Positions 53,548-63,142 of a stretch of DNA of 64,000 nucleotides are shown piece after piece (positions within the stretch are counted from its first letter, which is position 1; every line of letters begins with the position of its first letter). The DNA is taken from NCBI RefSeq assembly GCF_017498485.1, contig NZ_CP071795.1, positions 1,674,001 through 1,738,000 on the forward strand. Direction: 5' to 3'. The stretch is from Polaribacter batillariae (GTDB lineage: Bacteria; Bacteroidota; Bacteroidia; Flavobacteriales; Flavobacteriaceae). Below the pieces are notes generated by a model. The model did no database searches. It was not told where the DNA came from and saw only the letters and a list, made by a program, of their open reading frames with translations. The position numbers were made by a program, and so were the translations under genes.

Positions 53548-55083
53548 ATGAAACCATTCTTAAACATTATAAAACTAGATTATTTACAACGTACTAGAAA
53601 TTACAATTTTCTAATTACACTTTGTGCGAGTTTGGCAATTGCCTACACATTTGTACCAGAACCAAATGCTAATTATTCTACTATAAGAATTAGCGATTAT
53701 GTAGGATATTATAATTCTGCTTGGTTTGGTTATGTAACCGCAATTATGAGCAGTATTTTCTTGTCGTTAATTGGTTTTATTTGATAAATAGTGGTATTAA
53801 AAATGATGTTGAAACCAAAGTTGGTCAAATAATTGCAGCTACGCCTACTTCTAATTTTATGTATTTAATTTCTAAAACCATTAGCAACTTTACTTTACTT
53901 TTAACCATTGTTTTTATCATCTTTATAATGAGTATTGTACTCTTCTTTTTATATAACGATGGTTATCCTTTTCAAATAGTTAATTTTATAAAACCTTATG
54001 CAATCATTACAATTCCAGCGATGTTTTTGTTGCAAGTTTGGCTGTATTTTTTGAAATACTATTTGCAAAATATGCTGTTTTACAAAATGTAATTTTCTTC
54101 TTGTTGTTTTGCGTATTGATGGCATTTACTCCTAAAAATAAAAATGAATTTGCTTTAGACGTTTTTGGAAGTAAAGTTGTCATGCATCAATTAGAAGATA
54201 CAGTTAGAACAATTACTCAAATTGATAAAAATACAGATTTAAGCATTGGTTATGTTTTAGGAAATACCAAAAAAGCCAATAAATTTGAATTTAAAGGGGT
54301 TCAATTTTCATCGCTATTTATAATCAGTAGATTTATTTGGATGATAATAGCAATTGGTTTAGTAGGCATCTCTTCTCTGTTATTTCATCGATTTTCTTTG
54401 AAAAAGAAACTTAAGTCTTCGAAAAAAAAGAAAATTATCCATTTAAAAGAACCTGTAAAAGAAGTAAACTTATCGGAATTAATCGCCACAAAAACCAATT
54501 ATTCTATTTTTCCGTTAATTAAAACAGAATTTCTATTATTAGTAAGAAAAGGCAAAAAATGGTTATGGTTTATTAATATTATTGGAATGGTTTTGTTAGG
54601 TGTTTTAGCTTTAGAAATTGCACACACCATTGTTTTACCAATTTTATGGTTTTACAGGTGCATAGAATTTCGGATATCTCTACACAAGAAAAAACCTTTA
54701 ATATACATCTGTTTTCTGAATCTTCTTACAAACCAATTCAAAGGATTTTTGCATCAAAAATTATTGCAAGTCTTTTATTTTTTTTAATAATTTCGTCTCC
54801 ACTAATTATAAAATTAGGATTTAATTTTTTGTATATAAAAGCAGCTTTTATTATTGTTGGATTTACGTTTTTAGTGTTTGCATCTGTTATTTTAGGTCAA
54901 ATTATAAAAGGTAAAAAACTGTTTGAAGTTGTTTTCTTTTTAGTGACTTATGCGAATATCAATAAAATTCCGTTCTTTGATTATTTTGGCGCAATAAAAA
55001 ATGATTTCGTAAATATGCATACTCCTTTAGTATTAATTCTAATATTTTTTGGAGCAACCATTTTTTTAAAAAAGTATTTATAA
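53548..55083 (+). pseudogene. ABC transporter permease with three single-base frameshifts
   Basis: Four overlapping frames (53548-53784, 53721-54092, 54038-54787, 54646-55083) join into one permease of about 512 residues if one T is added in each of three runs: T4 at 53775-53778, T5 at 54024-54028, T4 at 54650-54653. The restored protein has 10-12 membrane segments and conserved joins such as LSLIGFYLINSGIKND and LQVHRISDISTQE. It is the membrane partner of the ATPase upstream. All three breaks lack one T. Confidence 0.8.
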
Positions 55084-55127
55084 TTAATTTATGACTAAAA
55101 ATTATTTTGTGAAGTGATTTAAACTTT

Positions 55128-55823
55128 TTAATCGATATAAATATTGCCTATTATCGTAGTAATTCTAAGTTTTTTAGAAGTATAAGCAATTATTTTTTTG
55201 TACTCTTTTTTATAAAAAATACCATCGATTTGTATTTTACCCGTATTAGAAACGATATTAAAATTTATTTTTTTTGCATTTGCAAACACGTTACCTGCAT
55301 ATAATTTTACATCTACATTCTGCTTTATCGTATTTAATTTTACAATTCCATTTTCGATATAAATTTTTAAATTTCCATCGTAACTTTTAGAAGTTATGTT
55401 TATATTTTCTCCGAAAATAGTAAGGTTTTTATTTTTAGGAATCTTTACAATGGCACTAGCTCTATTAAGCCTTTTGGTAATATATTTTCTAAAAATTTTA
55501 TCTTCGGCTTCAAAAGAAGGAATGTTAAACCGAATTTTTACAACACCATATTCTTCTTCAAAAATAATATGATTTTTATTCGGGTTTTCTGAGTACAAAT
55601 AAATTTCAATAAATTCTGAAGTGGAGTTCTCTAGCACCAAATCGTCTAAACCAGCTGTAGCAACTTCTATATTTTTTAAAATTGTTTGAAATTTTTTTAT
55701 TGCTTTTTTTTGAGAAAAAGTAACACTAGAAAATAATAATATGCATAAAAAAATTCTTATAATACTGTGTTTTCTACTTTTAATTAACAGGTTGTTTAAT
55801 TTTAGTAAAACTCGAACAGCCAT
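55128..55823 (-). CDS. Exported DUF4097-like adhesin-type protein
   Basis: 231 residues with a hydrophobic export signal (about 22-37, ending VTFSQ) and a repetitive beta-strand mature part (KIPKNKNLTIFGENINITS... YDGNLKIYIENGIVKL), as in DUF4097/DUF2807 beta-helical proteins. The start is uncertain. It is convergent with the permease gene and possibly belongs to the same accessory segment. Confidence 0.65.
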   Translation of the reverse strand: MAVRVLLKLNNLLIKSRKHSIIRIFLCILLFSSVTFSQKKAIKKFQTILKNIEVATAGLDDLVLENSTSEFIEIYLYSENPNKNHIIFEEEYGVVKIRFNIPSFEAEDKIFRKYITKRLNRASAIVKIPKNKNLTIFGENINITSKSYDGNLKIYIENGIVKLNTIKQNVDVKLYAGNVFANAKKINFNIVSNTGKIQIDGIFYKKEYKKIIAYTSKKLRITTIIGNIYID

Positions 55824-55842
55824 AAGAATGGAAGAATTAAAG

Positions 55843-55884
55843 AAAAAGCTTCCGTTCTAAAAATTTTAAAAGGAAGCTTTTTTA
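55843..55884 (-). terminator. Terminator of the ileS-dksA operon
   Basis: AAAAAGCTTCC/GGAAGCTTTTTT with an 18-base loop, followed on the minus strand by T residues; 4 nt after the dksA-like stop. Confidence 0.8.
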
Positions 55885-55887
55885 TCG

Positions 55888-56265
55888 TTATTGTTTGCGT
55901 TTTGCCTCTATACTTAAGGTTGCATGGGGTACTAATTTTAAACGCTCTTTTTGAATTAATTTTTTAGTAACTCTACAAACACCATACGTTTTGTTTTCTA
56001 TACGTAACAAGGCATTTTTTAGGTCTCTAATAAACTTTTCTTGTCTAATCGCTAATTGTACATTGGCTTCTTTGCTCATTACCTCAGAACCTTCGTCAAA
56101 AGATTTAAAAGAAGGTGAAGTATCGTCTGTACCATTATTGGCATCATTTTTATAAGATGCTTCTAATAAGGCCAAATCTTCTTGGGCTCTTGCTATTTTT
56201 TTTTCGATAATTTCTTTAAACTCTTGTAAATCTTCATCCGAATATTTTACTTTAACACCTGGCAT
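55888..56265 (-). CDS. DksA/TraR-family protein with degenerate zinc finger
   Basis: 125 residues from MPGVKVKYSDEDL; the ATG six codons upstream would overlap ileS. A coiled-coil helical hairpin (about 10-80) precedes the YGVCRVTKKLIQKERLKLVPH end. Only one of the four zinc-finger cysteines (in YGVC) remains. It binds RNA polymerase secondary channel in the family; here regulation without zinc is implied. It is 4 nt after ileS. Confidence 0.88.
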   Translation of the reverse strand: MPGVKVKYSDEDLQEFKEIIEKKIARAQEDLALLEASYKNDANNGTDDTSPSFKSFDEGSEVMSKEANVQLAIRQEKFIRDLKNALLRIENKTYGVCRVTKKLIQKERLKLVPHATLSIEAKRKQ

Positions 56266-56269
56266 AATC

Positions 56270-59200
56270 TTAGATTTTTTCAATTAATATTCTACTTTTT
56301 ATGGTATCGAATTCAATTTCTGTACCATTTTTTAACTCGTCCACAAAAACCAAATCTTCGGTTAATGTTTCACTCATAATGTAGCGTTTATTTTCTAAGA
56401 TAGACTGTTGTAAGTTCTCGTAGTTTAAGACCGTAAGCTTAATTTTATCTGTTACTTCTAAACCTGTGTCTTTACGTGTATTTTGAATTCTGTTAACCAA
56501 TTCTCTGGCAATTCCTTCTTTACGTAATTTTTCTGTAATGGTAACATCTAAAGCTACTGTTAACGCGCCTTCGTTTGCAACTAACCAACCTTCGATATCT
56601 TTTGACGAAATATCTACATCTTCGAGTCCCAAAGTAATATTTTTTCCATTAATTTCTATAGAAATGTGCTTATCTTTTTCTATTTTGTTAATATCTTCTT
56701 GTGTAAACTTTTGAATCTCTGCTGCAACAAATCGCATTTCTTTACCAAATTTAGGCCCTAAAGCTTTAAAATTAGGCTTAATTTGTTTGATTAAAATGTC
56801 TGATGCGTCTTCTAAAAGATCTACTTCTTTAATATTTACTTCGTGCTTAATTAAATTGGCAACTGCTAAAATTTCTTCCTTTTGCTGATTACTATCAACA
56901 GGAATCATAATTTTTTGTAAGGGTTGACGCACCTTAATTTTTTCTTTTGCTCTTAATGATAAAACTAAAGAAGAAATGGTTTGTGCATTTTCCATTTTAC
57001 GCTCTAAAGATTTGTTTACAAAACTTTCATTAAATTTTGGAAAATTAGATAAATGAATACTTTCTGAAGATTCTTTACCGGTTACAGAATTTAAATCTTG
57101 ATACAATTTATCCATAAAAAACGGAGCAATTGGCGCACTTAATTTTGCAATGGTAACCATACAAGTGTACAGTGTTTGGTAAGCAGAAATTTTATCTGTT
57201 TGATAATCTCCTTTCCAAAAACGTCTTCTACTTAAACGAACATACCAATTACTTAAATAGTCTTGCGTAAAGTCGCTTATGGCTCTGGTGGCTCTGGTGG
57301 GTTCGTATGCTGCGTAAAATTTATCGACTTTATGGATTAAAGTATGTAATTCTGATAAAATCCATCTATCGAGTTCTGGCCTTTCGTTTAATGCGATATC
57401 TTCTTCGCTGTAAGAAAAGCCATCGATATTTGTATATAATGAAAAGAATGAATAGGTATTGTAAAGTGTTCCGAAAAACTTACGTTTTACTTCTTCAATT
57501 CCTTCTAAATCGAATTTTAGATTGTCCCAAGGATTTGCATTCGAAATCATGTACCAACGAGTGGCATCTGCCCCATATGTTGCTAATGTTGTAAATGGGT
57601 CTGTAGCGTTTCCTAAACGTTTCGACATTTTATGACCGTTTTTGTCTAAAACCAAACCGTTAGAAACTACGTTTTTATAGGCTACAGAATCGAAAACCAT
57701 GGTTGCAATGGCATGCAAGGTGTAAAACCAACCTCTTGTTTGATCTACTCCTTCTGCAATAAAATCTGCAGGGAAAGATTCGTTTCCATCAATCTTATTT
57801 TTATTTTCAAATGGATAATGCCATTGTGCATATGGCATAGAACCCGAATCGAACCAAACATCTATTAAATCGCTTTCGCGTTTCATGGGTTTTCCTGAAG
57901 CTGAAACTAACACAATTTGATCTACAATATTCTTGTGCAAATCTATTTTTGCATAGTTTTCTTCGGAATTGTTATCCACTTCAAAATCTTCGAAAATATC
58001 TTTTGCTAAAATTCCAGCTTCCACAGCTTTCGCCATTTCACTTTTTAATTCTTTTACAGAACCAATACAAATTTCTTCTTTACCATCTTCTGTTCTCCAG
58101 ATTGGTAAAGGAATTCCCCAATATCTCGATCGTGATAAATTCCAGTCGTTTGCATTTGCCAACCAGTTTCCAAAACGTCCTGTTCCTGTAGATTCTGGTT
58201 TCCAGTTAATGGTTTTGTTTAACTCGTGCATTCTATCTTTTACCTCTGTAACTTTTATAAACCAAGAATCTAATGGATAGTATAAAATGGGCTTGTCTGT
58301 ACGCCAACAATTAGGGTAACTGTGCTTGTATTTTTCGACTTTAAAAGCCTTGTTTTCGTTCTTTAATTTTAGTCCTAAACGTTCATCTACAGATAAATAT
58401 TCTTTTTGATTTTTTAGAACGTTGGTTAATTTTTCTTGTTGAATTTTTAATTCGTCTTCTAAATCTTTTTCCGTTAAATATTCTGCTTTTACATATTCTC
58501 CTGCAAAACCATAGATATCGTCTTTTACTTCTTTTCTGAATCTACCTTGTAAATCTACTAACGGAACTAAATTACCATTTTCATCTTTGACCAACATTGG
58601 CGGAATTTCTGGCGAAGCTTGTTTGGCAACCAAGGCATCGTCTGCTCCAAAAGTGGGTGCTGTGTGTACGATTCCTGTACCATCTTCTGTAGTTACAAAA
58701 TCGCCAGCAATTATTCTAAATGCATTTTCTGGATGGTCGTTTGGTAAGACATAATCTAATAATTGCTCGTATTTAATGCCTACTAAATCTTTACCTAAAA
58801 ACTCTTTAACAATGTAAAAAGGGATTTTTTTATCAGCTTTTTTAAAGCTTTCTAACGCTGTTTTATCTTCTACTTGAACAAACCTTTTATCAAATTGTTT
58901 AGAGATTAATTTTTTAGCCAAAATAACTTTTGTTGGCTCAAATGTGTATTGGTTAAAAGTTTCAACTAAAACGTAGTCAATTTTTGGTCCAACCGTTAAT
59001 GCTGTGTTACTTGGCAACGTCCAAGGTGTTGTTGTCCAAGCTATGAAATGAACAGTTCCTTCATTTTGTAAAAAGTCTGGAAGCGTACTTTCTATCGCCT
59101 TAAATTGTGCAACAACTGTGGTATCTGTAACGTCTTGATAGGTTCCTGGTTGGTTTAATTCGTGCGAACTTAAACCTGTACCTGCTTTTGGTGAATAGGG

Positions 59201-59743
59201 CTGAATGGTATAGCCTTTGTAGATTAAATCTTTATTATAAATTTGTTTTAGCAACCACCAAACAGATTCCATATATTTTGGTTCGTAGGTAATGTATGGA
59301 TTATCCATATCTACCCAATATCCCATTTTTTGGGTTAAGTCGTTCCAAATATCTGTATAACGCATTACTGCTTTTCTACAAGCTGCGTTGTAATCTTCAA
59401 CAGAAATTTTTACACCAATATCTTCTTTGGTAATTCCTAATTCTTTTTCTACGCCTAATTCAATAGGCAAACCATGCGTATCCCAGCCTGCTTTTCGCTT
59501 CACTTGGTAACCTTTCATGGTTTTGTAACGCGGAAAAATATCTTTTATCGCTCTTGCCAAAACATGATGCACTCCTGGCAATCCGTTTGCTGAAGGCGGT
59601 CCTTCAAAAAAGACAAAAGGTTTTGCACCTTCTCTTGTAGTTACACTTTTTTTAAATATGTTATTTTCTTTCCAATAGTTTAGAATTTCTTCGGCTACTT
59701 TTGGTAAGTCAAGTCCTTTATATTCAGGAAATTTCGCTTTCAT
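56270..59743 (-). CDS. ileS: Isoleucyl-tRNA synthetase
   Basis: 1157 residues: class I synthetase with a HIGH-like motif (PPSANGLPGVHHVLARA, about 49-65), the CP1 editing domain (WTTTPWTLPSNTA region) and KMSKR in GHKMSKRLGNATDP. The long C-terminal DALR and Zn-less end is typical of the large Bacteroidota type. Charges tRNA-Ile and edits valine. First gene of the ileS-dksA unit. Confidence 0.97.
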   Translation of the reverse strand: MKAKFPEYKGLDLPKVAEEILNYWKENNIFKKSVTTREGAKPFVFFEGPPSANGLPGVHHVLARAIKDIFPRYKTMKGYQVKRKAGWDTHGLPIELGVEKELGITKEDIGVKISVEDYNAACRKAVMRYTDIWNDLTQKMGYWVDMDNPYITYEPKYMESVWWLLKQIYNKDLIYKGYTIQPYSPKAGTGLSSHELNQPGTYQDVTDTTVVAQFKAIESTLPDFLQNEGTVHFIAWTTTPWTLPSNTALTVGPKIDYVLVETFNQYTFEPTKVILAKKLISKQFDKRFVQVEDKTALESFKKADKKIPFYIVKEFLGKDLVGIKYEQLLDYVLPNDHPENAFRIIAGDFVTTEDGTGIVHTAPTFGADDALVAKQASPEIPPMLVKDENGNLVPLVDLQGRFRKEVKDDIYGFAGEYVKAEYLTEKDLEDELKIQQEKLTNVLKNQKEYLSVDERLGLKLKNENKAFKVEKYKHSYPNCWRTDKPILYYPLDSWFIKVTEVKDRMHELNKTINWKPESTGTGRFGNWLANANDWNLSRSRYWGIPLPIWRTEDGKEEICIGSVKELKSEMAKAVEAGILAKDIFEDFEVDNNSEENYAKIDLHKNIVDQIVLVSASGKPMKRESDLIDVWFDSGSMPYAQWHYPFENKNKIDGNESFPADFIAEGVDQTRGWFYTLHAIATMVFDSVAYKNVVSNGLVLDKNGHKMSKRLGNATDPFTTLATYGADATRWYMISNANPWDNLKFDLEGIEEVKRKFFGTLYNTYSFFSLYTNIDGFSYSEEDIALNERPELDRWILSELHTLIHKVDKFYAAYEPTRATRAISDFTQDYLSNWYVRLSRRRFWKGDYQTDKISAYQTLYTCMVTIAKLSAPIAPFFMDKLYQDLNSVTGKESSESIHLSNFPKFNESFVNKSLERKMENAQTISSLVLSLRAKEKIKVRQPLQKIMIPVDSNQQKEEILAVANLIKHEVNIKEVDLLEDASDILIKQIKPNFKALGPKFGKEMRFVAAEIQKFTQEDINKIEKDKHISIEINGKNITLGLEDVDISSKDIEGWLVANEGALTVALDVTITEKLRKEGIARELVNRIQNTRKDTGLEVTDKIKLTVLNYENLQQSILENKRYIMSETLTEDLVFVDELKNGTEIEFDTIKSRILIEKI

Positions 59744-59839
59744 TTTATCTCTTTTCTAATAAGATTGCGAAATTAATCAATTTCTTTAAAAAATACGCAT
59801 GTAGCTATCTTTAAAATGCATTTACTTATTTGGTAGCAA

Positions 59840-61087
59840 CTAAAATTTTTCTTTTTTAAATAAGAATTGTAGTTTTAAAACTCCGTACTGAAAAATTCTA
59901 GCGAATGTTTTATTGTATTTAAAGTTGAATAAGCTGTCGATCATTTCGTCTATAGTAAAGTTTTTTCGTAAAAATTGTACTCTATTTTCAACTTGTTGAT
60001 CTGTATATCTGCTATACATTCTTCTTGCTGAATATTCGCTTAACTTCCATTTTAGCAACTTTTTTCTTCTCCATTTTTTTTGATAGAGATGAAAGTTTTC
60101 TTTGCCGGTTTTTATGTATTCTTCTATATATTTAGAAGCCAATTCTGCCGTTTGCATTGCATAACGTATGCCTTCTCCTCCTCTTGGGTTTATCGCAGAA
60201 ACTGCATCGCCAACAGCAACAACTTTGTTTTTGTAAAATTGGTCTTTTAAACCAATACTGTAGCGCAAAATGCCACCGTGTTTATCTATAATTTTGTATT
60301 CTTTGGCTTGAATATATTCTGATATGATTTTTTCTGTAATCTTTCTTGTGGTTTTGTTGGTTTGTTCTTGGTCTTTAGATTTTATATGTGTTTTTCCTGC
60401 GCCTACTTTTAAAACTCTATTTTGCATAGGGAAAATCCAAGAATAGCCTTTGATAGCCCATTTATGTCCCAAAAAGAAGAGTAACTTATCTTTAAATTGA
60501 TCGTAAATTTCTTGTTCTACTTCAATTTCATATTCTGTACCACTTCCTAAAACCATTTCTGGTTGTGTTTCATTAGTATCGTACATTACTTTTCTTAAAG
60601 GACCTGTTGCATCAACTACTATTTTCGTTTTTATTTCGATTTCTTTAGTATTGTTGTTTTTTACCAGTCTAACAATTACACCATTTTCTACTACTGTTTT
60701 ACCAATGTATTTGTGCCCCATTAGCACTTTGCCTCCAAACTTTATGGTTTCTTCAGCTAAAAATTCGCGTAATTTTTTAAAATCTAATACAACTCCTTTT
60801 TTTGTGTTTCCTTTCCAAGTGTAAGCTTTTTGGGTGCATTGTATTACGATATCTTTCCAATAGGCACCAACGATTGTCTCTGGAAGTTGAAATTCGTTTA
60901 AGGGTTCTAACGTCATCCCTGCACTAGAAAAATTGTTTAAGGCAAAAGAGTTGTACTTTTCTACTAAAAGAACATTTAGTCCTTTTTTTGCTAAGCTTCT
61001 AGATGTTTGTCCTCCTGCAGGACCTCCTCCAATTACAACTACATCATATTGTTCTGTTTGCAAAGTCTTAAGTTTAAGGTTGCGCAA
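59840..61087 (-). CDS. FAD-dependent oxidoreductase of the geranylgeranyl reductase family
   Basis: 415 residues: N-terminal Rossmann fold VVVIGGGPAGGQTSRSLA (about 16-33), the FAD/ATG segment IVVDATGPLRKVM and the second FAD motif VVAVGDAVSAINPRGGEGIRYAM. It resembles geranylgeranyl or prenyl reductases and halogenase-like flavoenzymes, saturating isoprenoid chains in quinone or lipid metabolism; substrate unproven. Single gene between ileS and the OmpA gene. Confidence 0.85.
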   Translation of the reverse strand: MRNLKLKTLQTEQYDVVVIGGGPAGGQTSRSLAKKGLNVLLVEKYNSFALNNFSSAGMTLEPLNEFQLPETIVGAYWKDIVIQCTQKAYTWKGNTKKGVVLDFKKLREFLAEETIKFGGKVLMGHKYIGKTVVENGVIVRLVKNNNTKEIEIKTKIVVDATGPLRKVMYDTNETQPEMVLGSGTEYEIEVEQEIYDQFKDKLLFFLGHKWAIKGYSWIFPMQNRVLKVGAGKTHIKSKDQEQTNKTTRKITEKIISEYIQAKEYKIIDKHGGILRYSIGLKDQFYKNKVVAVGDAVSAINPRGGEGIRYAMQTAELASKYIEEYIKTGKENFHLYQKKWRRKKLLKWKLSEYSARRMYSRYTDQQVENRVQFLRKNFTIDEMIDSLFNFKYNKTFARIFQYGVLKLQFLFKKEKF

Positions 61088-61100
61088 ATCTATAAATAAA

Positions 61101-61126
61101 AAAAGAACCTATAAAGGCTCTTTTTA
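61101..61126 (-). terminator. Terminator or hairpin between the flavoprotein gene and the OmpA gene
   Basis: AAAAAGAACC/GGCTCTTTTT with a six-base loop. On the minus strand it is T-tailed and lies 17 nt after the OmpA-protein stop. Confidence 0.65.
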
Positions 61127-61142
61127 AAAGTTAAGTGGTTTT

Positions 61143-63128
61143 TTACATTTTAACAATTACAAACTCGGTTCTTCTATTTGCTTGATGTTGTTCTTTAGAA
61201 CATTTTACGCGATTTGTATGCTTGTCGTTATCTACACAATTATTTACCAATCTTGTTTCTCCAAAGCCTTTTCCAGAAATTCTACTAGGGCTAATGCCTT
61301 TTTCGATAATATAAGCTACAGAAGATTTTGCTCTTCTGTCGGATAAAGCTTCGTTATAACTTGCTTTACCTCTAGCATCTGTGTGTGAACTAGATCTAAT
61401 TACTAGTTTTGGATATTTTTTCATAATACTAACAATATGATTTAATTCTACTGCGGCATCTGGCCTGATGTTCGCTTTATTATAATCGAAATAAATAGGC
61501 TTTATTTTAATGATTAGTTCTCCTCTTTCGTTATATGAAAAATCTGATATAATGTCTAAGGCAAAAATTAAATCGAGTTGCAATTCTTTATTTTTTGTGG
61601 TTACAAAAGAGGCTGTATCTGGCTCGTAATATTCTTTGGTCGCATTTAATGTATATTGTTGATTGCATGGTAATGTAAATGTAAACATTGCTTTTGCATT
61701 TGCATATGCTTCTTTAACAACCATCCCTTTTGCATTTTTTAAAACTAATTTTGCTCCTGGCAATGGGTTTTTAAATTTCTTGTCTTGTACAACTCCAGAT
61801 ACTACTTGCATACATGGTGGTTTTACAACAATTGCTTCTGGTTTTTCTAATTCTACAACTGCGTAAATGTCATCATCGCCAACCCCTCCTTCTCGGTTAG
61901 AAGATAAATAACCTGTTTTGGTTATTGGATTTATCGAAAATGCAAAATCGTCTAATGGCGAATTTACAGGGGCTTTTAAATTTACGGGTGTTTTGTATTC
62001 TCCTTTTTCTTTTCTGGTTGCAAATACGTCTAAGGCTCCTATACCAAAATGGCCATCTGAAGAAAAATACAATACGTCTTCGTCTGAAATAAATGGAAAC
62101 ATTTCTCTACCCTCTGTATTTACTTCTGAACCTAAATTTTGTGGTGTACCAAAAGAGCCATCAGCATTTATAGCGACTTCATAAATATCTGTTTCTCCAA
62201 TACTTCCTGGCATGTCTGACACAAAGTATAACTTCTTACCATCTTTACTAACTGATGGATGTCCTGTTGAATATTCGTCACTATTAAAAGGAAGCTCTTG
62301 TACGTTTGTCCATTTATTATATACCCAAACAGCTTTATAAATTTTTAGATTGTTGTATCCTTTTTTATCATTTTTATAAACTCCATTATTGTAGTTATTT
62401 CTTGTAAAGTACATGGTTTGCCTGTCTGGAGAAAAAGTTACAGAAGATTCGTGATATTTAGAGTTTACTTCGTCTGTAAACATGGGTCTTACCTGAGAAT
62501 TATCGCCTTCTGTAGTTGTTATTTTTTCTTTAAGAACTTTGTAAATATCTAAGAAGTTTTTGTTGTTTCTTGTGTGGCTTCTTTTTACAAATACGTTTCC
62601 TTTTCTTGGCGAAGAAAATAAAATGGTGTTTCCGTAATCTGTAACTCCAAAGTCGGAATTTACCGTATTTATACTTCTTAAATTACTAACGGTATAGTTT
62701 GGCTTACCATTTTTAAGTTCGTTTAAAGTGACTTCGTGATTTGTAAAATGAACTCCTCTTGAATCTTTCTTTTTTGCTTCGTGAAATTTTTTCATCCAAG
62801 CATCAGATTCGTTAAAATTTCTTGTGGCTCTTAACGCTTGTGCATATCTAAAAATATGTTCTGGTTTTTGTGTTGGAAAGTTCGCAAACAACTTGCTATA
62901 AGCATTTGATGCTTCTTGCATTTTTACGTTAAAATAATAACTGTCTCCTAATCTTTTTAGAACGTGTTCTGTAGCATTATCTTCTGCAAGCTTCTTATAT
63001 TCTTCTGCAGCTAATGCGTAAGATAAATTTTCGAAATGGACGTCTGCTTTTTTCGTTTCTTTAGTTTGCCCAAATATGGTTAAAGAACTGAATAAAAGTA
63101 CGATTGTAATTTGTATTGTTTTTTTCAT
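61143..63128 (-). CDS. PorE-like outer-membrane lipoprotein/OmpA-family protein of the T9SS/gliding type
   Basis: 661 residues: signal peptide (1-21, ending TIFGQ), TPR-like helical region (about 25-140), PD40/beta-propeller repeats (about 170-410, e.g. GREMFPFISDEDVLYFSSDG), a carboxypeptidase-regulatory-like domain (about 440-530, PLPGAKLVLKNAKG), and a C-terminal OmpA peptidoglycan-binding domain (about 550-661, RSSSHTDARGKASYNEALSDRRA). This order is that of PorE. It is 14 nt after a PorP/SprF gene, as in gliding loci. Confidence 0.88.
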   Translation of the reverse strand: MKKTIQITIVLLFSSLTIFGQTKETKKADVHFENLSYALAAEEYKKLAEDNATEHVLKRLGDSYYFNVKMQEASNAYSKLFANFPTQKPEHIFRYAQALRATRNFNESDAWMKKFHEAKKKDSRGVHFTNHEVTLNELKNGKPNYTVSNLRSINTVNSDFGVTDYGNTILFSSPRKGNVFVKRSHTRNNKNFLDIYKVLKEKITTTEGDNSQVRPMFTDEVNSKYHESSVTFSPDRQTMYFTRNNYNNGVYKNDKKGYNNLKIYKAVWVYNKWTNVQELPFNSDEYSTGHPSVSKDGKKLYFVSDMPGSIGETDIYEVAINADGSFGTPQNLGSEVNTEGREMFPFISDEDVLYFSSDGHFGIGALDVFATRKEKGEYKTPVNLKAPVNSPLDDFAFSINPITKTGYLSSNREGGVGDDDIYAVVELEKPEAIVVKPPCMQVVSGVVQDKKFKNPLPGAKLVLKNAKGMVVKEAYANAKAMFTFTLPCNQQYTLNATKEYYEPDTASFVTTKNKELQLDLIFALDIISDFSYNERGELIIKIKPIYFDYNKANIRPDAAVELNHIVSIMKKYPKLVIRSSSHTDARGKASYNEALSDRRAKSSVAYIIEKGISPSRISGKGFGETRLVNNCVDNDKHTNRVKCSKEQHQANRRTEFVIVKM

Positions 63129-63142
63129 AATTGTTTTGTTAA

